Positions 20,528-28,673 of a stretch of 39,376 nt of DNA are shown piece after piece. The notes beneath the pieces were generated by a model. It searched no databases. It was not told the origin of the DNA and saw nothing but the letters and a program-made list of their open reading frames with translations. Numbering within the stretch: the stretch's first letter is position 1; each line of letters opens with the position of its first letter. The translations under genes were made by a program, and so were the position numbers. The stretch spans positions 1 through 39,376 of the forward strand of contig CAJTQA010000031.1 in assembly GCA_910578455.1 (NCBI GenBank), written 5' to 3'. The DNA is from an uncultured Dorea sp. GTDB lineage: Bacteria > Bacillota > Clostridia > Lachnospirales > Lachnospiraceae.

Positions 20528-22286
20528 CATGGAGGAATGGCTCCGGGTTCTGGATGAGGAAGAGGATCTGGATGCAAAGGATAATGAGGCCTACCAGCGG
20601 GAGCTGTTTGAAGAATGCATATTTGCAGGGGACAGCCATCCGGAAGAGCGCAGGCGCCTGTATGCGGAGTACCGGCAGGGAGCGCCCCTGATGGGGGAGC
20701 ATGGGCTCAGGAAGAGTTTGGCAGCGTTTGACCTTTCCTATTTCGGGAGGGCATACCTCCGCCATTATTTTGTCCGGAAATCCCCGAAGTTTCATAAGGA
20801 GCTTGACAGCATCTGGGAGAACGGGGTGATGAAGGGCAAGAATCCCCTGCTGGAGGCAAAGAAGATCTCCCGCATGGACGGAACAAGGCAGGCGGTGGCA
20901 GCGCCCCGTGGACACGCCAAGTCTACGAACTTTACTTTTAAGGACAGTCTCCATGCAGTTTTATACGCATATAAACATTACATCCTAATCCTATCGGATT
21001 CCTCCGACCAGGCCGAAGGGTTCCTGGAGGATATCAAGACGGAGCTGGAGGACAATGCGGATATCCTTATGGATTTTGGCTCTTTGAAAGGGGAAAAGGT
21101 TTGGAGGACGGGGGTCATCCTTACCAAAACAGATGTCAAAGTGGAGGCGATCGGTTCCGGGAAGAAAGTCCGCGGGCGGCGGCACAGGAACTGGAGGCCG
21201 GATCTTATCGTGCTGGATGATATTGAGAATGATGAGAACGTTAATACATCTGAACAGAGGAAAAAACTTAAGAACTGGTTTACAAAAGCAGTGTCGAAGG
21301 CTGGGGATACCTATACGGATATCATGTATATCGGCACGATCCTGCACTATGATTCCCTGCTTTCCAACGTTCTGAAGAACCCGCGCTATAAGGTAAGGAA
21401 ATACCGGGCAGTAAACTCCTTTGCGGTGAATGAAAAGCTGTGGGAGGAATGGGAAAGCATCTATATCAACTTATTCAATGAAAACCATGAAGAGGATGCC
21501 CGCAGCTTTTATGAAGCGAATGAGGATGCCATGCTGGAAGGTACGGACGTCCTGTGGGAGGAAAAGCTTTCTTACTATGACCTGATGGTCATAAAGGTAT
21601 CTGAAGGGGAGGCGTCTTTTAACTCAGAGCTGCAGAATGACCCGGTAGATCCGGATAACGCGACATTCAACCAGGAGTGGTTTGATTATTATGAGCCGGA
21701 GCAGTTTGATTTTAAAACTTCGGAGTTTATTATTATCGGGGCGAACGACCCGTCCCTTGGCAAGAATAAGAAATCGGATACCAGCGCCATCATCAGTCTG
21801 GCATTGTCTTTAAAGACAGGGTATATGTTCGTTCTGGAGGCATCCATCGAAAAGCGGAAACCGGATGTGATCATCTCGGATGTGTTTGAGATGAACCGGA
21901 GGTTCCGGAGGGATTATAAGAAAGGATTTTATAAGTTCGGGGTTGAAACCGTGCAGTTCCAGTACTTTTTCAAGGAAGTCATGGCGGCGTTATCTGCCGA
22001 GCTGGGGGAATACTTACCAATCGAGGAGATGCAGACATCGGTAAACAAACAGCTCCGGATCGAATCCCTGCAGCCGGTGGTCAAGAATAAATACCTGAAA
22101 TTCTGCCGGGACCATAAGACGCTGCTGAAACAGTTAGAAGAGTACCCCATGGGGAAGAACGATGACGGGCCGGACTGCCTGCAGATGGCGGTGCAGCTTG
22201 CACAGACAGTCAAGGCGGTTGCCGCGCACACCTCGTACCAGAGCGTGCTGCGCCGGGCGTTAAGGTTCAGGAAAGGTGCATGGTAG
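20520..22286 (+). CDS. Phage terminase large subunit (Mu gp28-like)
   Basis: A 588-residue packaging motor. The ATPase half has a Walker A-like APRGHAKST (about 130-138), Walker B LIVLDDIEND (about 225-234) and a coupling motif near DIMYIGTIL. The nuclease half has GANDPSLG (about 405) and the C-terminal DGPDCLQMA that often ends the RNaseH-like nuclease. It cuts and pumps DNA into the head; Mu-type phages package host-flanked genomes. Start ATG 20520 overlaps the previous gene (20529 is an alternative). Confidence 0.93.
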   Translation: MIDMEEWLRVLDEEEDLDAKDNEAYQRELFEECIFAGDSHPEERRRLYAEYRQGAPLMGEHGLRKSLAAFDLSYFGRAYLRHYFVRKSPKFHKELDSIWENGVMKGKNPLLEAKKISRMDGTRQAVAAPRGHAKSTNFTFKDSLHAVLYAYKHYILILSDSSDQAEGFLEDIKTELEDNADILMDFGSLKGEKVWRTGVILTKTDVKVEAIGSGKKVRGRRHRNWRPDLIVLDDIENDENVNTSEQRKKLKNWFTKAVSKAGDTYTDIMYIGTILHYDSLLSNVLKNPRYKVRKYRAVNSFAVNEKLWEEWESIYINLFNENHEEDARSFYEANEDAMLEGTDVLWEEKLSYYDLMVIKVSEGEASFNSELQNDPVDPDNATFNQEWFDYYEPEQFDFKTSEFIIIGANDPSLGKNKKSDTSAIISLALSLKTGYMFVLEASIEKRKPDVIISDVFEMNRRFRRDYKKGFYKFGVETVQFQYFFKEVMAALSAELGEYLPIEEMQTSVNKQLRIESLQPVVKNKYLKFCRDHKTLLKQLEEYPMGKNDDGPDCLQMAVQLAQTVKAVAAHTSYQSVLRRALRFRKGAW

Positions 22287-22287
22287 G

Positions 22288-23874
22288 ATGGCGAAATCAA
22301 AGAAAAAGAAGAAAAAAGAGATAAGGAAGTATGACCCTGCGGTAGATACAGGCATTGACAGGCCGGTGTCGGCGAGGATCGCGGTCAGGGATATCAACGA
22401 TAAATATTCGGATTATCCATCAAAAGGGCTGACTCCGATCCGGCTGGCGAGGATCTTACAGGAAGCTGATGAAGGGAATGTCCGTTCCCAGATGGAACTG
22501 TTTGAAGAGATCGAGGAAAAGGATGCACATGTATTCTCACAGATGCAGACGAGGAAACTGGCCGTGACAGGGCTTGACTGGGAGATACAGGCATGTTCGG
22601 AGGACGAAACAGACCAAAGGGTAGCCGACTTTGTGAAGAATCAGCTAGAGGGGCTGGAAGACTTCGGGAGCGTGCTTTTAGACCTGCTGGATGCCATCGG
22701 AAAAGGAATCAGCATCATGGAGCTTGAATGGTCGGTGGACTCGGACGGGTACGATGTGATTGAGGATATTGCATACGTACATCCGAAAAAGCTGGTATGG
22801 GACTACCAGACAGATGAGATGAAGGTCTGCACAAGGGAATATCCGGAAGGGACCAGCCTTCCTGAAAATAAGTTTGCCGTACACCGGTACAAGGCAAAGA
22901 GCGGGCATGCAAGCCGGGCAGGAATCATGCGGATTGTGGCATGGATGTATATGTTTAAGAACTTTGATATCAAAGACTGGGTCAGCTTTTGCGAGGTGTT
23001 CGGCATGCCGCTGCGCCTTGGAAAGTATGATGCCAGTGCGTCCGAGGATGACAAGAAGCAGCTGATGGAGGCGATCGTAAGCCTGGGAACTGACGCAGCG
23101 GGTGTGGTGCCGACATCTACTATGATTGAATTTATCGAAGCAAACAAGACCTCATCTTCTGATGTATATGAAAAGCTTGCCAGGTATTGCGACGAGCAGA
23201 ACAGTAAAGCAATTGTAGGACAGACACTGACCGCGGACAGCGGGGGCGGTTCCTATGCACAGTCAAAGACACATAACGATGTCAGGCATGACCTGACAGT
23301 GGCGGATGCGGTAGCCCTGGCGATCACGGTACGTCGGGATATCATACGTCCGCTGGTTGAGTTCAACTTCGGAAAAGACGTGGATATCCCAAAGATTAAA
23401 TTTGACTGCCAGGAGCCGGAAGACTTAAGCCAGCTGGTAGGGATTTATGAGCGGTTGCAGAAGATGGGGCTTGGAATCTCCGAAGACCATGTGTATGAAA
23501 AGTTCAATATCCCGAAGCCGGAAGACGGTGAGAAGATACTAATACCAAGGGAAGGGAACATGGCTGCGGGTATCCGGGAGACAGAGACAGCGTTAAAGGA
23601 GGGGCTTGAACCTGATACGGAGGACAGCCAGGTACAGGTTGATGAGATTGTAGCAATGTCTTCCGAACTTTCAGAAGAACTCTTCCGGGAAATGTTCCGC
23701 CCGGTTCTCAGGGAAATTGACAATTGCGAGAATCTGGTATCGCTGCGGGATGCCCTGAAGGATGAAAAGAAACTGAAAGAGCTTTATGAAGATATGGACA
23801 GTGTAGGGCTGGAGGACCTGATCAGGCAGGGGATGTATCTGTCTAAGTTGCTGGGAAGGACGATGGAGGTATGA
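22288..23874 (+). CDS. DUF935 portal protein (Mu gp29-like)
   Basis: A 528-residue protein. ATG 22288 follows the previous stop by one base; ATG 22276, in the same frame, lies inside the terminase gene. The DUF935 features are visible: a basic N-terminus (KSKKKKKKEIRKYD), a core with LTPIRLARILQEADEGN, and the body around WVSFCEVFGMPLRLGKYD and VGQTLTADSGGGSYAQS. The portal is the dodecameric ring through which DNA enters and leaves. The next gene overlaps the stop (ATGA). Confidence 0.93.
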   Translation: MAKSKKKKKKEIRKYDPAVDTGIDRPVSARIAVRDINDKYSDYPSKGLTPIRLARILQEADEGNVRSQMELFEEIEEKDAHVFSQMQTRKLAVTGLDWEIQACSEDETDQRVADFVKNQLEGLEDFGSVLLDLLDAIGKGISIMELEWSVDSDGYDVIEDIAYVHPKKLVWDYQTDEMKVCTREYPEGTSLPENKFAVHRYKAKSGHASRAGIMRIVAWMYMFKNFDIKDWVSFCEVFGMPLRLGKYDASASEDDKKQLMEAIVSLGTDAAGVVPTSTMIEFIEANKTSSSDVYEKLARYCDEQNSKAIVGQTLTADSGGGSYAQSKTHNDVRHDLTVADAVALAITVRRDIIRPLVEFNFGKDVDIPKIKFDCQEPEDLSQLVGIYERLQKMGLGISEDHVYEKFNIPKPEDGEKILIPREGNMAAGIRETETALKEGLEPDTEDSQVQVDEIVAMSSELSEELFREMFRPVLREIDNCENLVSLRDALKDEKKLKELYEDMDSVGLEDLIRQGMYLSKLLGRTMEV

Positions 23875-24626
23875 AGGTTCGTTATGGGAAAACGGGAGAG
23901 TTTATCTTTGACAGCGTAGTCCGGTTCCTGAAAAGAAAGCGTGTCCTGCCGGCGAAAGAATATAAGGCGCTGGATGACGAAAGCAGGGCGCTGGCGTTTA
24001 CCGTATCCGGCTATACCAGCCTGGAAATCCTCCAGACATTTCTGGATACCCTTACCCGGGCTGCTGAAGAGGGAACCACAAAAGAACAGTTCCGGAAAGA
24101 CATGGACAGTTTCCTGAAGGATCATGGATATGACGGGCTGAACCCATGGAAGAGCGACACGATCTTCCGGACGAACATGCAGACGGCATTTAATGCCGGG
24201 CATTATAAGAGCATGACAGACCCGGTGACGAAAAAACTGAGGCCGTACTGGCAGTACCGGACAGCAGGGGACTCCGATGTCCGGGAAAGCCATGCGGCGA
24301 TGGAAGGGAAGGTGTTCCGGGCAGATGATCCGGTATGGGATATCTGGTATCCGCCCAACGGATTCCGCTGCAGGTGCGGCGTGGTGAGCCTCACAAAGTC
24401 ACAGGTAGAGCGGAAGGGTCTGCCTGTGGAGAGCCGGATTCCGTTTAATGTGGATTATGGGACAGGTGAGATCATCCCTGTAATGCCGGACAAGGGTTTT
24501 TCCAATAACCCGGCAAAGGCAGCCTGGAAACCGGATATGAAAGAAATCTCCCCGGAATTGCGTAAGATATTCAATCAGAGGGAAAACAGGGGGAAAGGGG
24601 GGAAATCCCCACGGAGAGAAAAATAA
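23871..24626 (+). CDS. MuF-family minor head protein (Mu gp30-like)
   Basis: A 251-residue protein with the MuF core: SDTIFRTNMQTAFNAGHY (about 95-112), WQYRTAGDSDVRESHAAM and DPVWDIWYPPNGFRCRC (about 153-168). The Cys pair in FRCRCGV is characteristic. It is an internal head protein needed for early head assembly and works with the portal. It is followed by the only sizeable gap in the head operon. Confidence 0.92.
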   Translation: MKVRYGKTGEFIFDSVVRFLKRKRVLPAKEYKALDDESRALAFTVSGYTSLEILQTFLDTLTRAAEEGTTKEQFRKDMDSFLKDHGYDGLNPWKSDTIFRTNMQTAFNAGHYKSMTDPVTKKLRPYWQYRTAGDSDVRESHAAMEGKVFRADDPVWDIWYPPNGFRCRCGVVSLTKSQVERKGLPVESRIPFNVDYGTGEIIPVMPDKGFSNNPAKAAWKPDMKEISPELRKIFNQRENRGKGGKSPRREK

Positions 24627-24678
24627 CGCCGTATAACGCGTTATAACGCTATTACAAGGGAAGTTAAGAGGTGGTTTT
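24627..24678. repeat. Central gap with overlapping palindromes TATAACGCGTTATA and CGTTATAACG
   Basis: The 14-bp perfect palindrome TATAACGCGTTATA lies at 24632-24645 and overlaps CGTTATAACG at 24639-24648. The 13-mer at 24639-24651 is the reverse complement of 9138-9150 near the left end. This gap lies between the MuF and protease genes, near the place of the strong gyrase site in the Mu map. Confidence 0.8.
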
Positions 24679-25722
24679 ATGGAAAAGTATGTGGCATGTG
24701 CTGCTGGAGGGGTTGACGTGGGAGGTGTTCCGGAGGAGATACGTCTCCTCCCCTTGGGGCATGTCCATTCCCAGAAGGGGGATTTCCTGGTGGATGAGGA
24801 GTCCTTCCGGATGATTGAAAAGAAGTTCCTTGGAAAGAAGGTCGATCTGGTGATTGACTATGAGCATCAGACACTCAAGGATGTACAGGCTCCTGCAGGC
24901 GGATGGATCAAGGGGCTGTTCCTTGGGACAGATGCTATCATGGCGAAGGTGGAATGGACAGCCAGGGCAAAGGAGTATATTGCAAATAAGGAGTACCGGT
25001 ACCTGTCACCGGTGATCATGGTAAGGAAGTCAGATAAGAGGGCGGCATCCATCCATTCCGCGGCCCTGACGAACACGCCGGCAATCGAGGGGATGTTTGC
25101 GATAGCAAATTCCCTTGATATAGATGATTTAGAAGAGATGGAGGAAATTCATATGGATTTAGCAAAGGTTGCGAAGAAGCTTGGGCTGCCGGAGACGGCA
25201 TCAGAGGAGGATGTCCTGAAAGCATTGGACGGTGTCCTGGATCCAGGAGCAAAGAAAGCTGAGGAAGGGAAAGAAGAACCGAAACCGCCGGCTGAAGACG
25301 GACCGGCGGAGGTGGTCGCCAACAGCACGGTTCTTGGTGCGCTGGGGCTGGGTGAAGGCGCTAAGACGGAAGAGGTCACGGCCAGCATCATGCAGCTTAA
25401 GGCCGGGAGCGCTGACGACCGGGCAGAGATCTTAAGGCTTAAGGGAATCCTTGCAGAAAAGGATGTGGACGAGCTGGTAGGAAAGGCTCTGAAAGCCGGG
25501 AAGATTTCGAAGGCACAGGAGAAGTGGGCGAGGGAGTATGCCTTAAAAGACAAGGAAGGATTCAAACGGTTTATGGAGCTTGCCCCGGAAGTAGTTCCCA
25601 TGGACAAGCTGGACTTAAAGGATGCCCCGGAGGGTAAGGATCCGGATGTTGATATGGCGGTACTGAAAGCGTGCGGGATCACAAAAGAAGATTATGAAAA
25701 GTATGGAAAGGCGGAGATGTAA
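24679..25722 (+). CDS. Head protease with C-terminal scaffold region (Mu I/Z-like)
   Basis: A 347-residue protein. The first 145 residues are a Mu I-like serine protease (VIDYEHQ at 58-64 with His63, EYRYLSPVI with Ser110, SAALTNTPAI). The rest is a long acidic, Ala-rich helical region typical of scaffolds. In Mu the I protease matures heads and its gene contains a nested scaffold gene Z. An internal in-frame start with a strong ribosome site is visible here (next entry). The start ATG 24679 follows AAGTTAAGAGGTGGT. Confidence 0.9.
   Translation: MEKYVACAAGGVDVGGVPEEIRLLPLGHVHSQKGDFLVDEESFRMIEKKFLGKKVDLVIDYEHQTLKDVQAPAGGWIKGLFLGTDAIMAKVEWTARAKEYIANKEYRYLSPVIMVRKSDKRAASIHSAALTNTPAIEGMFAIANSLDIDDLEEMEEIHMDLAKVAKKLGLPETASEEDVLKALDGVLDPGAKKAEEGKEEPKPPAEDGPAEVVANSTVLGALGLGEGAKTEEVTASIMQLKAGSADDRAEILRLKGILAEKDVDELVGKALKAGKISKAQEKWAREYALKDKEGFKRFMELAPEVVPMDKLDLKDAPEGKDPDVDMAVLKACGITKEDYEKYGKAEM
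25153..25722 (+). CDS. Nested scaffold protein (Mu Z-like) from internal start of protease gene
   Basis: ATG 25153 is codon 159 of the protease gene and in frame with it. GGAGG (25139-25143) lies nine bases upstream. The 189-residue product would contain only the scaffold part, as in Mu I/Z and lambda C/Nu3. It is an inference from the ribosome site and the domain boundary; no protein evidence is available. Confidence 0.6.
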   Translation: MDLAKVAKKLGLPETASEEDVLKALDGVLDPGAKKAEEGKEEPKPPAEDGPAEVVANSTVLGALGLGEGAKTEEVTASIMQLKAGSADDRAEILRLKGILAEKDVDELVGKALKAGKISKAQEKWAREYALKDKEGFKRFMELAPEVVPMDKLDLKDAPEGKDPDVDMAVLKACGITKEDYEKYGKAEM

Positions 25723-26132
25723 TGGGGATCAGGACAGGACATGAAAAGCTGGGGAACCAGTTTTTGCAGCTAGGCGTAAAAGGCGGCACAGAAATAGAGG
25801 CGTGTACGATGGTGGCGATTGACGCGGAAGGTTATGCTGTCCCCGCGTCGAAAAATACAGGCCTTAAGATAGCAGGGATGGCTTTGGAAAATGTAGACAA
25901 CTTTAAGGGCAAAAATGGAGAAGAGAAGGTTTCGGTCAAACGCGGTACCTACCTTTGGAACAATGACGGTACCGTCAAGGAAACAGACGTGTTAAAGGAG
26001 TGTTTCATTCAGGATGAAAGGACAGTCACGGCTGCATCCGAAGGTTCCAGTGCCGCGGGGATAGTCCTGGGGCTGGAAGGTGAATGCGTTGTCGTAGATA
26101 TGATGACACAGGTTAAGGAGGTATCGGCATGA
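25722..26132 (+). CDS. Small head protein, probable capsid decoration protein
   Basis: A 136-residue, beta-rich protein whose ATG overlaps the protease stop (TAATG). It starts GIRTGHEKLGNQFLQLGVKGGTEIEACTMVAIDAEG and has a KVSVKRGTYLW segment. Decoration proteins of this size sit between protease and capsid genes in several phages. The family was not identified. It ends four bases into the capsid gene. Confidence 0.6.
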   Translation: MGIRTGHEKLGNQFLQLGVKGGTEIEACTMVAIDAEGYAVPASKNTGLKIAGMALENVDNFKGKNGEEKVSVKRGTYLWNNDGTVKETDVLKECFIQDERTVTAASEGSSAAGIVLGLEGECVVVDMMTQVKEVSA

Positions 26133-27025
26133 TCATCAATTCAGGAAACTTAAGGGCGCTTAACACGTCCTATTCAACCGCATTTAATAAAGGCTTTAGC
26201 AGTGTAGAGCCTACTTATCTGAGGATTGCATCCCGGATTCCTAGTTCCAGCAAGATCCAGGAGTATAACTGGCTGGGGCAGTTCCCGCAGCTCAGGGAGT
26301 GGCTGGGGGATAGGGAAATCCAGAACCTGAGTGCGTACAGGTATCAGGTTGAGAACCGGCATTTTGAAATGACTGTAGGTGTGAACAGGGATGAGATTGA
26401 AGATGACCAGTATGGCGTTTATACACTGAACATGCAGAACATGGGCGTGCAGACGCGCAAGCACCCGGATAAGCTGGTATATGGCCTGCTTATGGAAGGA
26501 TTTGAGAACCTTTGCTATGATGGCAAGCCGTTCTTCAGCGCGGAACACAAATGCGGGGAGGCTACATACAGCAATGTCTCTAATGAGAGGCTAAGTGCAG
26601 ACTCCTACATGAAAGCGCGGACGGCTATGATGGGGATGTGCGGGGATAAGGGAGATTCCTTGAACCTCGTGCCGGATCTTCTGGTCGTATCGCCGGCGAA
26701 TGAAATGGAGGCGCGCAAGATCCTGAAAGCAGACCAGATTGATGGTTCCACAAATGTCTTGAAGGATACGGCAGAGCTTTTGGTCGTGACGGAACTTGCG
26801 GCCAAAAAGGATTATTGGTTCCTGATGGACACAAAACAGTTCCTGAAGCCGATGATCTTTCAGGAAAGGAAACCTTATAAGTTCGTCAACCTGAACCGGG
26901 AAACGGATCCAAATGTGTTCCTGCAGAATACGTTCCTGTACGGCGCGGACGGACGGTGCAACGCAGGATACGGTTTTTGGCAGATGGCATATGGAAGCAC
27001 CGGAACTGCAGATGTGAAAGGATAG
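26129..27025 (+). CDS. Major capsid protein (Mu gpT-like)
   Basis: A 298-residue protein of the Mu gpT family. Characteristic stretches are WLGQFPQLREWLGDREIQNLSAY (about 49-71), YQVENRHFEMTVGVNRDEIEDD (about 72-93), HKCGEATYSN and ADGRCNAGYGFWQMAYGS near the end. It folds as the HK97-type shell subunit. It overlaps the preceding gene by four bases. Confidence 0.95.
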   Translation: MIINSGNLRALNTSYSTAFNKGFSSVEPTYLRIASRIPSSSKIQEYNWLGQFPQLREWLGDREIQNLSAYRYQVENRHFEMTVGVNRDEIEDDQYGVYTLNMQNMGVQTRKHPDKLVYGLLMEGFENLCYDGKPFFSAEHKCGEATYSNVSNERLSADSYMKARTAMMGMCGDKGDSLNLVPDLLVVSPANEMEARKILKADQIDGSTNVLKDTAELLVVTELAAKKDYWFLMDTKQFLKPMIFQERKPYKFVNLNRETDPNVFLQNTFLYGADGRCNAGYGFWQMAYGSTGTADVKG

Positions 27026-27487
27026 GTGGCAGAGATGTATTGTACTGCGGGGGAAGTCGTAGAGATGATCAAGGAGGATATGCAGAATGCGATCATCGGG
27101 GATGAATATATCGAGGATCCGGAGGAACGAAAGGCTCGTATGCTTGAGCTTTCAGAAAATGCGGCAAAGGATGCGTGCTTAGAGATTGACGGGTATCTTT
27201 CCAAGCGTTATACCGTCCCGTTCCGAAAGACACCGGGAGTGCTGAACAAGTTTGCAAAAGATATCGCGGCGTATAATCTTGTGTCACGGATGGGTGTTGA
27301 TGAAAGTGAGCGGGAAAAGACTTTCCTGACGCGGTACAACCAGGCAGTCAGTTTCCTTTTGAATGTGGCGAAGGGGCTGATCGATATCGGTGTTGAAGGC
27401 GGGGCAGTAAAGGAGAGCGCTGCCAACGGATTTCGGATGGAATCCGCGGAGCGCATATTTTCAAGGAGCAGTATGAAAGGGTGGTAA
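27026..27487 (+). CDS. DUF1320 family head-tail protein (Mu gp36-like)
   Basis: GTG 27026 directly follows the capsid stop. The 153-residue product has the gp36 core: YCTAGEVVEMIKEDMQNAI, a helical stretch KDACLEIDGYLSKRYTVPF (about 49-67), then KFAKDIAAYNLVSRMG. It is an adaptor at the head-tail connector. Confidence 0.88.
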   Translation: MAEMYCTAGEVVEMIKEDMQNAIIGDEYIEDPEERKARMLELSENAAKDACLEIDGYLSKRYTVPFRKTPGVLNKFAKDIAAYNLVSRMGVDESEREKTFLTRYNQAVSFLLNVAKGLIDIGVEGGAVKESAANGFRMESAERIFSRSSMKGW

Positions 27488-27489
27488 GG

Positions 27490-27978
27490 ATGTCATCGAT
27501 CAGGGTGGAGCTTTCGGGGGATACACAGGATCTCCTTGAGCGGCTTAAGCAGATGGAATCATTTGATAAAGCAGGTGCATTAAATGCGATAGCGGAAGGA
27601 TTAAGGACATCCACTGTGGAAAGGTTTTCCCAGGAGAAAGACCCGGAAGGGGGTAAATGGCTCCCGTCAATCCGGGCCAAGGAATCAGGGGGAAAGACGC
27701 TGACACAGACGGCGGCACTTAAAAACAGCATCCGTGCGAAGTCAGATGACAGCAGCGCAGCAGTAGGTACCAATGACATCCGGGCGGCTACGCATCAGTT
27801 TGGCGACGTAAGGACAATAAGAGCAAAGAATGGGAAATACCTGATGTTCCGGATTGGCGGCAGATGGGTACGAAAGGCATCGGTCACGGTACACATACCC
27901 GCAAGGCCGTTCCTTGGGATCAGCCGGGAAGACCAGGAAGAGATACGGGACATTTTGGAAGAGGCAATGGAGGAGTAG
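27490..27978 (+). CDS. Phage virion morphogenesis/tail completion protein (Mu gpG-like)
   Basis: ATG 27490 has GGTAAGG close before it; GTG 27481, in the same frame, is an alternative. The 162-residue protein has the family's RTSTVERFSQEKDPEGGKWLPS (about 42-63), TLTQTAALKNSI and VHIPARPFLGIS. In Mu gene G lies between F and I, but here it follows the gp36-like gene, a changed order. It helps to complete the tail or join it to the head. Confidence 0.88.
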   Translation: MSSIRVELSGDTQDLLERLKQMESFDKAGALNAIAEGLRTSTVERFSQEKDPEGGKWLPSIRAKESGGKTLTQTAALKNSIRAKSDDSSAAVGTNDIRAATHQFGDVRTIRAKNGKYLMFRIGGRWVRKASVTVHIPARPFLGISREDQEEIRDILEEAMEE

Positions 27979-27980
27979 CC

Positions 27981-28460
27981 ATGAGAAAGGAAAAGGAGTA
28001 TTTGATCGCCAGGCTGAAAGAGGCGGGAGTGAAGGGCAGTGTTTTTACCAGCCTGAAAAAGATGGAGATGTCGCACGACCTGCAGATGGCAGGGGTGATG
28101 GTTTCCGGGGAAGTGCTTACAAGATCCGGGTCAAAAACAAAATATGTGGACGAAGAGGGCCGCAGGAGGAGCAGGCATAAGCTCTGGAAACGGGTCACGA
28201 AGATGCATGTAGTCATCGCGGATACTATAGATGAGAAGGTGGAGGCGATTCTTGAGAAGTTCCTGTGCAATATGAAGAAAGGGATCGCGGTAGACGGGAA
28301 CTGGGTAGATATTGAGATTGGGGAGCTGGACTGGGTAGATGAAAAAGACAGCATCCTGAAGGCGAAAGTGGCGGTGCAGTTTGATGTGTCGTTTACCGGG
28401 GGCATATATGCAGATTATGAGCTGAAAGAGGTAGCAATTGATGTAAAGGAGGCAGAGTAA
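27981..28460 (+). CDS. Tail terminator-like protein (Mu gp37 position)
   Basis: ATG 27981 follows GGAGGAG; the frame opens from 27864, but that start lies inside the preceding gene. The 159-residue protein has a mixed alpha-beta fold (VLTRSGSKTKYVDEEGRRRSRHKLWKRV, AVQFDVSFTGGIY). It sits between G and the sheath genes, the place of tail terminator gp37 in Mu. The identification rests mainly on position. Confidence 0.6.
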   Translation: MRKEKEYLIARLKEAGVKGSVFTSLKKMEMSHDLQMAGVMVSGEVLTRSGSKTKYVDEEGRRRSRHKLWKRVTKMHVVIADTIDEKVEAILEKFLCNMKKGIAVDGNWVDIEIGELDWVDEKDSILKAKVAVQFDVSFTGGIYADYELKEVAIDVKEAE

Positions 28461-28663
28461 TGGCAGAAAAGAAAACCCCTGCGAAAGCTGCGGGAGTAAT
28501 CCTGAAACCCATTGAGGAATGGAAGAAAGAATATAAGGTCAGGAATGCTGTGTTCGAGGGGATGAAAGCCGCAAACGGATGGAGGAATGGCAAGCAGGTT
28601 GCGGAAAAGGATTTTAAAGCCGCGCACCATGCTTTTACACATGGGGCGGCAGACGGGAGATAG
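28460..28663 (+). CDS. Small protein before the sheath gene (Mu gp38 position)
   Basis: ATG 28460 overlaps the stop of the preceding gene (TAATG). The 67-residue product is basic and helical (VILKPIEEWKKEYKV). It is in the place of Mu gp38 (DUF2635), but I cannot confirm that family. Confidence 0.6.
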   Translation: MAEKKTPAKAAGVILKPIEEWKKEYKVRNAVFEGMKAANGWRNGKQVAEKDFKAAHHAFTHGAADGR

Positions 28664-28673
28664 GAGGAACACT

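Noticed and set aside
25149..25682. Long minus-strand frame (177 codons) opposite the protease gene
   Set aside because: It is Ser/Ala-rich, lacks a ribosome site, and mirrors the codon bias of the plus-strand gene.
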